This document shows, piece by piece, positions 11,293-23,300 of a DNA stretch of 64,000 nucleotides; the first letter of the stretch is position 1, and the number at the start of each line of letters is the position of its first letter. The notes under the pieces were generated by a model. It was not told the DNA's origin and did not search any database. It worked only from the letters and a program-made list of their open reading frames with translations. Both the position numbers and the translations under genes were made by a program. Location: the NCBI GenBank assembly GCA_026419785.1, contig JAODTK010001599.1, positions 186,001 through 250,000 on the forward strand, in the 5' to 3' direction. The stretch comes from Sclerodactyla briareus. Lineage: Eukaryota > Echinodermata > Holothuroidea > Dendrochirotida > Sclerodactylidae.

Positions 11293-12578
11293 AGCGCTGT
11301 TCACACTTGTGCGATACGATACCGTACGATATCGATAAATTTATCTGATGGAAGTGTTATCACACTTGTGCCATAAAAATGTCGTCACGATACTTCTACT
11401 GACGTCCTCGGCGCCTAACATAAAGGATAAAGTAGTGGGATTTTAGTTGAGAGAGCACAAGTTTTCCTCTTTTGACGCTTTAGGTGGTGGAATAGCCTGG
11501 TCGGCAGAGTTTTGAGTACCAAGAATTGTATTTCAAAGCAACTCGGAGCTTGTGTCTTTCCTTCAGTCAAAAATTTCTCATTACTTGTAGGAGGCGTGGA
11601 GAAGCGCAATGGATCCGAAATCAGACACCTGACCTCACCATCCCCGCCTACCTTCTCGTTGGACACCCAGTCTTTAATTAGCATCGGTATCCCATAACGG
11701 CGAAGTGCGGTAGCTCGAAAGCATTTCAGTCATTCAGCCAATTGAGCTGAGAATTTGAGCTCGGTTACTCTACTCAGAATAACAGCATTAAAAATAATGC
11801 CTACTCTCCTCCTGTGCACCTGAATTACTACGTTTCCTCACTGATACAAGACATCCGGAATTAACTTGGTCATTGAAATCGACCGTTATACCCCCCCCCA
11901 TAGCTTATTGCGTTGCCACTACCGTTTCTATTCCCGCCTCGTTCTTCAAGAGGGTAGGGTTGATTTTTTCCGCAATACGCAGGCTTGGATCAAGACCCTC
12001 TGGAAAACCCTTCCTACCCTACTCCTCTCAAACAACCACACGCCCCTCCCCCGGCACTCACTACCAACCGCAATTCTCCTGCCTTTGCCTGTCACATGAT
12101 TCTTCTCGTGGCGCCGGCGCAATCATGCCCTCCCCCATTACCTCACTGGTCACGGCGTCATGGATTCGAATTAAATGATGGCTCGTAGGTCCCTGCCATG
12201 GCGGCAAATATGGCCGAGAAGCTCATTCAGAGGCCAATGTCTTCCCCGGAACGTCACTACCCAATACATTCATCAAAACCCCTGATTTTATCACTGAAAA
12301 AAAAAAAACCCCTTTCCACGCTAAACTCCCCAATAGCTTTTTTGGCGTTCCATACTCTTTGAGAATTGCGCAGTTTATCCCTGCATTGCGCAATTTATAG
12401 GCATCCTATAACTTTATCGTATCGTAAAGGTTCAAATATATTTTAACTCGACGTCCGATAAAGTTATCTTATCGTAACGTATCGCACAGGTGTGAACCGC
12501 CTATTGAAAATAACACTTTGCAACTCGACGTCCGATAAAAAAAATGTATCGTATCGTGTCGCACAATGTGAACAACCC
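11293..12578 (+). mobile_element. TTAA element, copy B
   Basis: About 1.29 kb and collinear with copy A, with many substitutions and indels. The left end repeats AGCGCTGTTCACACTTGTGC directly after the central TTAC. The right end is GTGAACAACCC followed by TTAA. A second terminal-type motif, 'atcgcacaggtgtgaac', lies near 12481, the same doubled right-end architecture as in copy A. No transposase is visible. Confidence 0.7.
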
Positions 12579-12582
12579 TTAA

Positions 12583-13105
12583 GGCCAATGGTCATGTAAC
12601 AGAATTTGCTTTGAAATCCACATCCTTTATAGACTGGAGGTTCTAGCATGTTGCCTTTTTGAAAATTTCCATTTACTTCTCTAATATGAGAATCTATCAT
12701 TACATCACGAGGGAACGAATCGCGAAAGGCTGCCATGCCTCCAGGCCCCATACTGGATCCCACCAGTAACTGCTGTTTTACAGTATAACGGAAGAACCGG
12801 AAAACAGATTTTCAAGATTATTCTTTTGTTATTTTTAAGGTTTAACATCCCGGATTCCCTCTTCGTTTGTTTGGTACCAGATTTACAATATAAAGGACAT
12901 GTTTTACTTGAGGTGTATCGTATGGGGATTTTGTGGTGGGGCCCCCCTCCCATGATGATTCCATGGCAAAATTGCAACAAGCTTATTGTGGTCCTTAATC
13001 GGTACCGCTCGGTTCGACTGAATTTGGTCTGGGGGTTTTGCGGCTGTCATACTGTCATACTAGAACGTGCGTGAAAATCCAGTCATTCTTATATGACCAT
13101 TGGCC
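12583..13105. mobile_element. Inverted-repeat-bounded segment, possible MITE
   Basis: GGCCAATGGTCAT at 12583-12595 is exactly inverted as ATGACCATTGGCC at 13093-13105. The match extends inward with gaps (GTAACAGAAT against ATAAGAAT), giving roughly 22 bp of imperfect terminal repeat around about 520 bp. It begins directly at the TTAA that closes the preceding element. No target duplication is clear on the right side, so a chance or ancestral inverted repeat remains possible. Confidence 0.45.
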
Positions 13106-14329
13106 TGTTTAGGGCTATGAAAGGAATGTTAGATTACCAGTTCAGTTTTGAAGAATTGTTCATTTGGCATGGCGTATCTGGGTTTCGATCTAAAATGAAT
13201 ATGCACTGCGTCAACAGGTCGACGGGTGATAGCGCTTGCGATAATTCTGGAGGAAATCCAGAAGAGCCCCTGTATTTCTTCTTGAGTATGCCCGTTTCAT
13301 CGTACGGAAATAAGACCCTCGTCCTTAATAGCAAATTTATTACTGGTCTTCTTGTTTATTTCACGAACTCTCCGCCCTAACTCCGGATATGGATTTCTAT
13401 GTCTATCAGATGATCTGCATTATTTGCTAATGTGGCATAAAGTGACACATCGATGGGAGTAGACGTTTATTTAATAATATATCCATAATAATATTACTTT
13501 CCGCTCTATCACATTCCCGCCACCCCGCTTTCAAAATTAGGGCCTTGGCCCACTTCATGGAGACATATCTCCTGGATTTCTAAATAGAGTCGCTATCCAT
13601 TATTATAATTATTATTATTCATTATATGTTTATTATTATTATTATATTTGCACTCCGGGCCGGTCACTTGCATTCACACGACCGGGCTTGGTGCCGTCGG
13701 ACCCGTAGATGGCGCTATTTCGTATCTCGAAATAAAGCCACATTATTGATATTGGTCCCAGGCGAAGAAAGTAAGTTTTTTTTCGTTGCTAATTTTCGCA
13801 CTATTCCTCGCGGTCGAGTCATGAAGCCGTTTACTTCGGACCGGAGCAAAACCGTCCACGTTTGCTCGAATTCAGGTTCGGAAGATACGACACGTAGCTA
13901 ATGAACTTTGTTTCTGGTCGATTCTCTCATATGTCGGTAGGCACACCTAATATATCCTCTGTGCAGCCCGACATTTATCCGATCTACTGCTCTCAAGAAC
14001 CTCGTAATGAGTTTTATTTTGTTTCTATTCCAATGCTTGATTATGGGACGTTCTATGTTGTTCAGTCACCCTCTGTTGACCAGGTGTTCGTATGCGATCG
14101 TCTAGAGCTAATGAATGGTCTTGCGGCTGACAAGCATTCAGTAAACAAGGTGCAGCGACAGCTAATCTGTCAAGTGCGCAGGTGATTGCCTTGACGACTC
14201 ATGAAACAAAGGAACCCCCACTGAGTATGACCATGCCTGTCATACGAATTAGGCTAGGATTCCATGACGGATAGTTGCGTAGTGTATGTAAAAATCGCCA
14301 ATTTACGTCAACTGAGGGAGGCTAGGGTT
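13106..14329. other. Unrecognised stretch with small ATT microsatellite
   Basis: Open frames of 91-95 codons occur here but show no recognisable domain or clear splice sites. An ATT/TTA-rich microsatellite occupies about 13598-13650. Confidence 0.5.
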
Positions 14330-15010
14330 AAAGTCTCATGTCCCTATTTAATTTGCAACGATATTGGTTCTACAGAGTGCAAACAAAATATACATAAAGA
14401 CAAACAACCAACACCGAATAGGCTAAATAAACATATATTCCAATGCCTAGCGGATTGTAGTATCCCGGCGAATCATTTCTATGGAATATCTTCATTGAAG
14501 AGCCAATGAACAAACTATTGTCATAAACTTCTGCCCTTTTGTGTCTTTTCGCATACTTGCAGTGTTTCTCTTCTGAACAGGCCGTACGTTTCCGTAATAT
14601 GTGATTTTCACATCCAGCCGGCACGCATACGCTCTTATGGAATCCCAGCCTTAGGCTGGAATGCCGCCACTTTACTTTAACTACGCCGTCATTGTCCGAT
14701 TGTTCCTATTTATGGTTTGCAAGCTAGATATTGGTGCCACAAGCAAAAACTACAAAGCTGCAAGTTTAACACTGAATAGGCGAAATTAGCACAATGTGCC
14801 ATTTCGTAATACGGATGCTTATCACCGCGGATGAGTTCTATGGCACATCTTAACCAAGCAATGAGAATATGCACATGCACAAATTAAATAATGCGATAAA
14901 CTCATGTGGGTTCTCTTATGAAACAGTGGTTCGTTTCCTTGAATATGTTTTTCACAATCTTTTCCTGACCCGCATACGCATCTATGGAAATCCTAGCCTT
15001 AAGTTGACGT
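14330..15010. repeat. Diverged duplication, period about 347 bp
   Basis: Two collinear copies share 'acaccgaatagg / acactgaataggc', 'cggcgaatcatttctatgg / cgcggatgagttctatgg', 'gaagagccaatgaac / aaccaagcaatgag', 'ataaactt', and 'cgcatacgctcttatggaatcc / cgcatacgcatctatggaaatcc' (near 14624 and 14971). The copies are well diverged, so the duplication is older than the one at 1688. Confidence 0.65.
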
Positions 15011-16352
15011 AGTGACATACAGAGGATGGATTAGCGTTCGAGTCGATGGGCAATGATATTCCGGTTTATTCCAGATTGGCTGCTTCGTGGTGGGATTTAT
15101 TGTGGTCTTATCAGGGTTGGACATCGGGGTTAGCGTTACCCTAGTGTCAGGGAATTGTTCGAGGTGTCGCGTTGCCCCGAGTATATCTGTGGTATCAATT
15201 TGAGTTCCAATGTCCTATAACATTGTGTTTCATTAGCCAGGTGAAAAGAGGACATATCAAAATTCGAAATTTGAGGTTCTTGAGATATATTCAATTTAAC
15301 TTGAGAAATTTGAGGAACTGTTTACTCATCAAGAGAGGGTGAGGGGGGCATACACCTCGCCCCGTACGAGCTTCATTTTTGCCCATTATAACAGAAGGTC
15401 CTCATTTAGAATTGATTAGGTTTTCGCCACTATTTTTGCGACGATTCTGTAGGATCTTATTTGGATCCCATCTGTAGCTTGTTTCAAATATTCGTTTGGT
15501 ACCATTAACGTTGACTTGGTATTACAGGGGCCCTGCGGTTCCCATCCGTGAATGTTCACAAGTCAAATTTCAAAAATATAGCTGATTGTGCCTATCGGTT
15601 ACTCGAATCGACTGGAAATTGAGTTTGGGGTTTCGGCTGTTTTTTTAATTATCATGTCTTAATGTAAATTACCATGGACCAGTCATATTCACATGACGTT
15701 GGCCTGCACAGTGGCAAAGCCAGGTAATGCGCACTACCAATTGTTGAAAATACCACTTGTTTTCAATTGTCATCCTCTTTACAATGTGGAGGCGACATCG
15801 ACCTAATTGCATTCCCTTCTATGTTTCCAAATATCTGTAGGTCGAGGCCACGCGACAAACATCTTCTCCGACCTTCAGGGATTAGCTATGTAGTCCTGTA
15901 TAAACAAGTATCCGTTAGGGCGGTGACCTCATATTAATTCGCGTAAAATAAACAAGCGCCAACCGCGCGCCATCATTCTACCTATTCGTATATCCCTATC
16001 CAGCCGAACGATCCATATAGATACTGTCCAGGTGGCACGCACCCATGTCAATTGCAACAGGGTGAGACTTTGTTTTCAGAAATTTCTATCAAATTCATTC
16101 AAAACCGTGTGGTTCGTCTTTTCTCGTGATCTTAGTTTCTCAAACTGCCATCCTAATGCATTAATTTTTAGTGCGAACTTTGCGTAGAGACCCATGGTAA
16201 CTTCCCTTGTCGACTTGATTCGATTGTTCAAACTGCGTGGGTAAGCATGCTACAAGTCGTATTGTCTTCCGGTTCGTCCGTTCGTTCGTTCGTTCGCACT
16301 ATTTCTCGACTAGGCTGTGTGTAACCATCACAACCTGCTCCCGGACTGCCAT
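15011..16352. other. Unrecognised stretch with short (CGTT)n
   Basis: No gene or repeat family recognised. A short TTCG tetranucleotide repeat lies at about 16269-16298. Confidence 0.5.
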
Positions 16353-17054
16353 TTACTGATTCTCCGAAAGAACGATTAGTGAATTGAACTCCATGGTCCG
16401 ATTTTTTTTTTCTTTCGGAATTAAGGCAAAAACTATGACAAGTCTAATGCAGGTAAAGTGGAAGTCATGGAAGAGAAGACCAAGGAACCTCGCCATCGAA
16501 ACTGCAAAGTGCAACCGACTAGGGAAAACGTCCGGACTGCTGGCTTCAAAGTTGTCATGAGAAGTCAGGCGTAATTTATTCAAAAGAGGGCCTATTCTAT
16601 TACATAGGCACTGATGACCTCGAATTATCCAATCTGCCATCTGAAAATTTCGGGTAATTCTCCGGGTATTCCCGCAAGCCACCTCAGAATCAGTTACTTT
16701 CATAACTTCGTTACAGACTTTAATCAATAGCAAGGTGATCAGCGATATGACGTTCACCGGAGTGACGTTTTTCGCGACAGTTCGATCAATTCGGATGGGG
16801 GGGTGGGCGTTCGCGACCGAGTTACAAGCGCGAAATACAACTAGACTTCCTGTGCAGCTGTCCTGTACACGGTTTTCAATCAAGCAGCGAGACCTTATCA
16901 TATCGATAGCTAAACTCTTGTCGCCGTGTACCGTAAACGTAATTGACACGTGCGATACGTCGTGTTCTCCGCTTATATGTGAGAGAAAAATCTTCAGCAA
17001 TTCCAGGACAAAGTTCCGTGCCCGGATCATACATGAACCATCCATATTGTGCAT
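16353..17054 (-). CDS. Unrecognised open reading frame, 233 codons (doubtful)
   Basis: This is the longest uninterrupted ATG-to-stop frame in the window. A frame of this length is somewhat more than expected by chance in 64 kb but not decisive. Near its N-terminus, MDGSCMIRARNF faintly recalls the start of a von Willebrand factor A domain (D-x-S-x-S metal site), but the third position of that motif is missing and the rest does not follow the fold. A second frame on the same strand is also open over the first roughly 70 codons. I see no signal peptide, no convincing membrane segments and no neighbouring exon. It may be a chance frame or part of an exon; no function is assigned. Confidence 0.15.
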   Translation of the reverse strand: MHNMDGSCMIRARNFVLELLKIFLSHISGEHDVSHVSITFTVHGDKSLAIDMIRSRCLIENRVQDSCTGSLVVFRACNSVANAHPPIRIDRTVAKNVTPVNVISLITLLLIKVCNEVMKVTDSEVACGNTRRITRNFQMADWIIRGHQCLCNRIGPLLNKLRLTSHDNFEASSPDVFPSRLHFAVSMARFLGLLFHDFHFTCIRLVIVFALIPKEKKNRTMEFNSLIVLSENQ

Positions 17055-18176
17055 TAAATTCGTTAATAGCTGATTCTTCTTCCAGGTGGGCCTTTTTTCG
17101 GCAAAACCATCACTCGGATCTCAAAGCCTAGTCCTACACCAATCAGTATCATTCGGACTTAGCTATCTATTTAAATCCTTTTTTCCCCCTGTGGTGTACA
17201 CCTTGCCTGAACCCATGGTGCTTTTGAACCAGATGTTGAGAAATCAAGCAAATACCCAATGATACAACGTATGAGTACGATTACTTGCATTCTGTGTACT
17301 TTCTATATTTATCAGGCTAAATTTAGGCAATCATCAACCCTTGGCCGAAATTTAAGCTGACATACAAGGGTACGATTATAGGCTCGCACAATCTGCTTTA
17401 TAATAGCCGCTGTGACGTCCACGTGTCAATCCTAATACAAATCAAATACAACACACTTATCGGTATTTGCTAGAAACTTTTAAAAGAATAACTAACAATT
17501 ATTTTGGGGATCTGAATGGAAACAGACACGAATATTCACAAGATGTTTCATCCATTTCTTCACAGCTTTCATATGAGTACCACTTTTCGTTTTCCTGCTA
17601 TCAACGTGCAAAATGGCAGCATTTTACTCTCATTATTGAGTGCATGGCATTATGCATGATTGCATTATTGAGTCCTCACCATGTCAAGCGGCCTTCGCAT
17701 CAACACCCCTCCCCCTCCCCTCCATCCGCGACGTTTTCAATTTCTTCAATAAATCGGGAAAACGAAACAAAACAAGTCCATGCTATTAACTAACTCGAAT
17801 TTGCGGGGTGTCACCTTTCAAAGTTTCCATTCAGCCTGTGAAATATTCGCGAAATAAGCCTCAATATTTTAAAATTGATGCCTCGTTCGCTACCTCATCT
17901 ACAAGAAGAACTCAGTCAAAATTACCACTCAAATCATTTCTGTCCGATCACTTGCATTCAATAGATATCGTGCTGACGAGGTTTTCGAACTTTGCCCTGT
18001 CCGTGACCTTGATGACCTTGAACTGCCCTAAAAAACTTTGGTTGTCAGCTACTGCTAGCAACCCACGTGCCTATTCGAACTTGAATACATGCTGCGTGTC
18101 TCAGATATCGTGATAACCTAGTTGGTGTTTGCATGTACCAGACAGACCAAGACAAAACATATCGGCTGACGAGGGC
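17055..18176. other. Unrecognised stretch
   Basis: No gene recognised. A short block near 17985-18030 ('tttgccctgtccgtgaccttgatgaccttgaac') recalls the GACC-rich T family but is too short to assign. Confidence 0.45.
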
Positions 18177-18275
18177 TGGTCACACACACACACACGCAAC
18201 ACAACGCACACACACACACACAGACACACCGCACACGGACACAGAACCCACAGACAAACGCACCACATACACGGA
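18177..18275. repeat. (CA)n microsatellite, imperfect
   Basis: An ACACAC-rich run with interruptions such as GCAACACAACG and CGGACACAG. Frames read through it in every phase are artefacts of the dinucleotide repeat. Confidence 0.9.
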
Positions 18276-18804
18276 CATGACTGCATGATCCTTTTGGCCT
18301 TCTCTGCAAGGAATAAAACATCGTCGTTCGCCCACTCAATAGAAGGTTTGAATTTGGACATTGACAGTCATAACTTTGGCCATAATGTTTCAATCCTCAG
18401 CTCTGGAGTGAAACCAAAATAGAAGGTACAGTACGGCCATAAACAGAAAAAACCTGGCAATATCTAATAAGATGATGCTTAAATGTCATGTTGAGGAGGC
18501 CAAAAAAAAGCAAAAAAAAAATCGGCACTGCGCGCTGCTTATGGTCTTTGCGCTAAGTACTATACAGTGGGCCCACGTGTTCAATAACTTCGTCAGATTT
18601 CGGCAAAGTATGCTTTTTCTCCAATTGTATCTACACGTGCGCGGGAAACAATGGAAGAACCGAGGAAAAATTTGGTCGGGAACACGAGTTTAAAGTGATT
18701 GCCCTCACAATGCTGGATTCCAAACTGCATTTTGCATAATACTGCCAATAACCAGTATAGTTCAGTCTACTTCTAAGCTGTATTGGTCATAAAAGGCCTG
18801 AACG
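18276..18804. other. Unrecognised stretch
   Basis: No gene or repeat family recognised; two short poly(A) runs lie near 18503 and 18513. Confidence 0.5.
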
Positions 18805-18825
18805 CCCCCCCCCCCCCCCCCCCCC
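18805..18825. repeat. Poly(C)21 tract
   Basis: An uninterrupted run of 21 C on the + strand. Confidence 0.95.
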
Positions 18826-20406
18826 TCGTGCTGCTTCTTGTTGGAAGCTATATGCAACGGAAACAAACGGGAGGGTCGTGCGTAACAGTATGGAGGTTTC
18901 CGTGATGACGTTTGGCCACCATATGGTAGGCGGTGGCGGGAACAGAACAATTCTGAAACATGTCAAATTCATAAATACCAAAGGAGTATAAATTTTGTGG
19001 AAAAAAATGGAAAATTATCAAATTTTCTACTGCAGACTGGTCATTTTTTATCCGGAGGCCAGAGAAATGCACACATTTTCCAAGGACAGTGATGTTCGGC
19101 AAATGTCCAAGATGCGGGCAAATAATTGGAAGGGTTCTATGCAGGGCATATACCTCTGAAAACCATGGTGGCCGCTCCTGACAATCCTGGAAATAGGCTA
19201 ATTGCAGTAGGCGGCGGCCCGCCTGTGTTATACAATACTTATAATTGAGATGTTTGGGGTACCTAATTGAACGGAGCTATCTGTCAACATGGTTTAGCAT
19301 TCGGCTGACATTTAATGCGACATGGAAAGTTCAGACTCGCTATGCATGCGGCTACATGCTCATCGTATGATCCGATTATAGCGATCGAGGGTCCTGTGTA
19401 TACACGATGATCCTCGTTTCCCTCCGAATCGCCCCGATGCGTGTATTTTGATTTCTAATGACAATCTACGATGGTTGTAGGCTATTTCCCAAGGGCCCTG
19501 CAATTACGTGCATGGGTTAATAGGTTGCTTTATAGTGTGTTTCGTGTGAAACGATTCTATACCTTCAAGGGTGGATAATTCATCAACATCATTGAAAGAA
19601 ATTGAAGAAATTGAAACTATAACATTACTCAAGCCTAAATTTTAAGAATATCTTTACAAGAAATACGATTCTGTGTCGTTTCAACTGCTACTTCTCTGGT
19701 GAAGGTAGTGAGTGCATCGGTAGGGGTGAATGAATTGTTTGCTTGCTGATGTTTCCACATTCGGTGGGTTCTCGTTCATCATTTACGTAGAGGGGTCTAC
19801 CTTTTTACAAGCTTTCAGTAGCCTTATTATCCGTTTTTAGTACTCCTGAGCCTTTTTTTTATGACTCATGCCTTGTTCCATAACGGATTATATTTGTGTT
19901 ATCTGGTTCTCTGGTGTTCTCTGGTCTCATTGAAATCGGAATCAAATCAATCAATCAATTCAAATAACTTACGTCGTCCTGTCGGTTATGCGGGCAGAGT
20001 TGGAAACCGCGGATTGATCCTCGAAAAGTTAATATGATAATTTACAAGCCTCGCGTTAATGTCGTCATATGCAACTAGCGAACAGCGACGGCGTCGTTCT
20101 CATGACGTCACGCGGGAAAGTGGTTTACAGCGCAATTAGATAACATTTTACGGTATATCGCTGATAGTCATATCTATGTAGAAGTTTCGTACACCGGGGG
20201 ACGACGCTTTCTGCCGTCGTTTTATACGTTATGCGAAGGGGTCGGCAAACACAAACACCTGCGTAATGTAAATAACACAAGAAAGAGATAAGTTTGAAAA
20301 TCTTAATTCAGGTTAGTTATTTCCAACTCAGTATACCAGTATGTACATTCTTGCATAAATTTTACGCCGCCGTGAATTATACAAAAACGATATACAATCA
20401 ACACAC
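18826..20406. other. Unrecognised stretch
   Basis: About 1.6 kb with no recognisable gene, RNA or repeat family. Confidence 0.5.
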
Positions 20407-20497
20407 TACAATACAAGACAAACACAATACAATACAATAAATACAATATAATACAATACAATGCAATACAACGCAATTGGCAATACAATACAATAAA
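20407..20497. repeat. (ATACA)n-type pentanucleotide microsatellite
   Basis: Imperfect repeats of AATAC run through the interval, with a few degenerate units (for example ATGCAATACAACGCAATTGG). Confidence 0.9.
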
Positions 20498-21375
20498 ATT
20501 TAACAACATTTCTATTCGCGAACTTAAAGGTGGAGGGACGAGAAATACGTATGATTTTTTATTCTGGTCCCTGCATGAAAGATTTTCTTTATTTATAGTA
20601 ATTGTGTTTATTGTTTTAAGAGGGAAAGATATTGATGGGGGGGGGAGATGAGCTTAGAACAGGGGGTCTAGGCTTACATTGGTCGTGCTTTCATTTTGAG
20701 AGAGAAAAGAAAAAACGGTAGCGAGGAGGAGAATTTAGTCGAGAGCGGGGTTAATTACAATTCGCTCTTTTCATCTGTGTAATCTGCTGTAATTCGAGGG
20801 TGGGTTCAAGCTTAACAACTTCCACATTCCAACTGATCGTTGCAGAATTATGGAGTGTTGTGAGACTTAAGGACTCTTTAACGTCCACCCCACCCCACTC
20901 GCCAACAACACAATCACGGCCCTTGTTTTCAGTAACAATTGTGTATCTCGCGAACGTGATTGACAGTATGACATCGTGGACTTCTTGTTCACGTTCATTC
21001 AATATTGACGGGGGGCGAAACACAGATACTACAGGACTCATGACAAAAAACGGCAATAGGATTTAGAGGAACTGGGTAACGGAATGATATAGTCCATCTG
21101 TCCACCTTCAAAAGGGAGAATGAAACATTTCGAATGTACCATAGTAATTTGTCTTCATTAACTTCCCCATGTGGTTGGTGGATACTACCAGCCCTGACCA
21201 GTGCTATACGTGAAAAGAACGTCATAAGAACGGTAGAGTTATGTTCTCACGTCAATTTATAACGAGTTTAGAAGTCGTAGAGGAGTCTTGTTCAATGGGT
21301 ATTAGTATTGTAATCAAGACGGGTACGCCTACGAGCCCTGCATGCATACGCAAGTGTCATCTTCAATCACATGTT
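20498..21375. other. Unrecognised stretch
   Basis: No gene recognised. A short G10 run is near 20637. Overlapping short frames on both strands at 20750-21070 look like random open sequence. Confidence 0.5.
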
Positions 21376-21401
21376 CCCCCCCCCCCCCACCCCCCCCCCC
21401 C
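21376..21401. repeat. Poly(C) double tract
   Basis: Thirteen C, a single A, then twelve C. Confidence 0.95.
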
Positions 21402-21483
21402 GAAAACACGTCCAGGCCTCATAGTAAGGTGCCGAAAGGCTGCCATGTCCGTCCAGCGAAATGGCAATTGGCATACGTATATA

Positions 21484-21795
21484 GATGGGGAGGCGGAATG
21501 CTCAGTCGGTGAGCTCCAGACCTTATGAACAATAGATTGTGAGTTCGAATCCCGGTAAAGGCACGAGCGGATTTTTCCGCAGTGCGTTACGACAAGGCAT
21601 GTCTCTCGAATGTCTCACGTACAAGTTGTACAAGTGGGAACCGCGGAGGTAACCGGAAGTAGGCGACGCTCGTGGCTGCAAGGGGTCTAGTAGGTCGTGA
21701 GCGAAAGTGCACCCTGGGTGGTGCGGTCAAGGTCATCAGCGGTACCACTGACCAGGGGATTAAGTCGTAGTCGTGTGAAGAGGCGATGCCTTGTA
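21484..21795 (+). mobile_element. SINE-B copy: tRNA-derived SINE, 3' part unclear
   Basis: The head has an A-box-like GCTCAGTCGGTGAGCTCC and a well-preserved B-box GAGTTCGAATCCCGG about 40 bp later, as in RNA polymerase III tRNA promoters. The next block, 'ttttccgcagtgcgttacgacaaggcatgtc', matches 32922-32950 in the second copy. The L2-like tail seen in the 32828 copy is not evident here, so the 3' end is probably truncated or diverged. Confidence 0.7.
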
Positions 21796-23033
21796 CAAGG
21801 ACAGAACTTAATGTGAGGAGATATATTAATGGGAAAACAAACATTCATGTTGCTGGGTAAACATTCTAAAAAATATGCAAGAAAGGGAATGACCAAAAAC
21901 AAACCCATTTAAGAGCGTTTATACAGTTTTTACTAAGCTTTCCTGTCATGCCTGTGGATGGAAAAACTACATCTTAGGTGGAGGGAATATGCCATCATTG
22001 GTCCTTTCTGTGGACTGGTCAGTGAAAGTGCAAAACATTACTTTTGAAGATTGTGATTCCTTTGATCAGTATAAGAAGAAAACCATCCCCCAAACTGACT
22101 TTCAGTTGTTAAGACAGTTGAAAAGGAGGAAACAAGCTATGTCTGACATCGGGGAGGGGGGGGGGGGGGGGTTCTTGAAAATTTCTCAAGGATGTTCATT
22201 GTTCTCCGTCTTGGTTCCACACTTACTTTTAGGGCATTTGCCTGGGCCTGATTACGGATCCTCTATGGTGCGTCGACAGCTGTGACCAGGTGTTCGCTAA
22301 ATGTGACAATACCAGATGGCCAATCCATTGTCGTGGCAATTTGGTAATAACGTGGAGTGTCAGGGAGGGGGGGGGAGGGGCGGGTGATTGGGAGAGACAG
22401 CTGATTGTTTGTTAGCAGGTGATGCCATATGACAGAAGTATGAGGCTCACCTGGGGTGAGAGAGGGTCGGGATTGTTGGAAGAAAAAAGGCAACCAAAAT
22501 GAGCGTGACAATGCCAGGCGCCTGCAACACTGCACGAGTATATTACTGGGTTCATACAGTAGCGAGCAGAGGGTGTCAGAGGGGTCCGGACCCCTTTTTT
22601 TTTTTGGGGTTCAAAGCTTTTTGAAAACACTAATGCATTCTACCAATAGTGTGGGTGTTGCGTGGCTCTGGGGGTAGGCCAGATGAAGAGGCAGATGATG
22701 AGTCAGGATACGAAGTGGCTCAAGAAAATAACGAGCCGATTTCAGGAAATCTTGAATTTTCGATGTGGAAGCTCTGGACAATACAAAATAGCATACTACC
22801 GCCATTCTAGCCAAGTATGAGTACTTCCCCTCGCGAAATGTGGTTAATGGAAATTCCAGCCAAAAAAAATATTCAAATGGCATATTGATGTGCATTGAAA
22901 GTCATGTCAATCAAACTTTATTAAGGTTCATAGGCATGTCGGTTATAAGTTACGGATTTTAAAAGAAAAAATAATCATTCATTGCCTAAGTTGGCAATTT
23001 TGCAAAATGGCCCCATTTGATGTGTCTATCCAA
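21796..23033. other. Unrecognised stretch with poly(G)
   Basis: A run of 16 G is at 22156-22171 and a shorter G-rich run is near 22366-22383. No gene or known repeat is recognised. Confidence 0.5.
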
Positions 23034-23300
23034 TAGTGGCGTATTTAGGGGGGTGGGGGCAATTGGGCCATGGCCCAACACCCCCTCGAGGATGCCGGGA
23101 TGGATTTTTTTTTTTTTTTTTTTTGCAATTGAACATTCGGCCAGGAGAAACGCACAACCTCGCAAAGAGGAGAGGCGGGGAAAATTTCATGTATGTAGAT
23201 AAGAGCTAATTGAAAAAATTATGCCGAAAAACACTGTGACTTTTTTGCGCGCTTCGCGCGCCAGTGGTGCTTTGCTTCGCTTTCGGCTATGAGCCAATTG
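23034..23300 (+). mobile_element. Possible end of a TGGCGTA-type DNA transposon
   Basis: The interval starts AGTGGCGTATTTAGGGGGG, which resembles the CAGTGGCGTAACTAG termini of many hAT-like elements and the MITE at 54395. A run of about 18 T follows, then GCGCGCTTCGCGCGC near 23248, a short perfect palindrome. I do not find the inverted partner end, so boundaries and class are tentative. Confidence 0.35.

Larger units (their letters stand above)
10041..12582. mobile_element. TTAA-flanked tandem pair of terminal-inverted-repeat elements
   Basis: The unit is bounded by TTAA at 10041-10044 and TTAA at 12579-12582. Just inside the left TTAA is AGCGCTGTTCACACTTGTGC. Just inside the right TTAA, read in reverse complement, is GGGTTGTTCACATTGTGCGA. 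The inverted match continues for about 60 bp with gaps, through the word TATCGGAC on both sides. At the centre, 11289-11292 is TTAC with element ends on both sides. The interval is therefore two head-to-tail copies sharing one mutated target site. TTAA target sites are known for piggyBac and Kolobok elements; no transposase is readable, so both copies look non-autonomous. Confidence 0.75.

Noticed and set aside
16353-17054. von Willebrand A domain protein
   Set aside because: Only the first dozen residues recall the domain; the metal-site motif is incomplete and the rest of the fold is missing.
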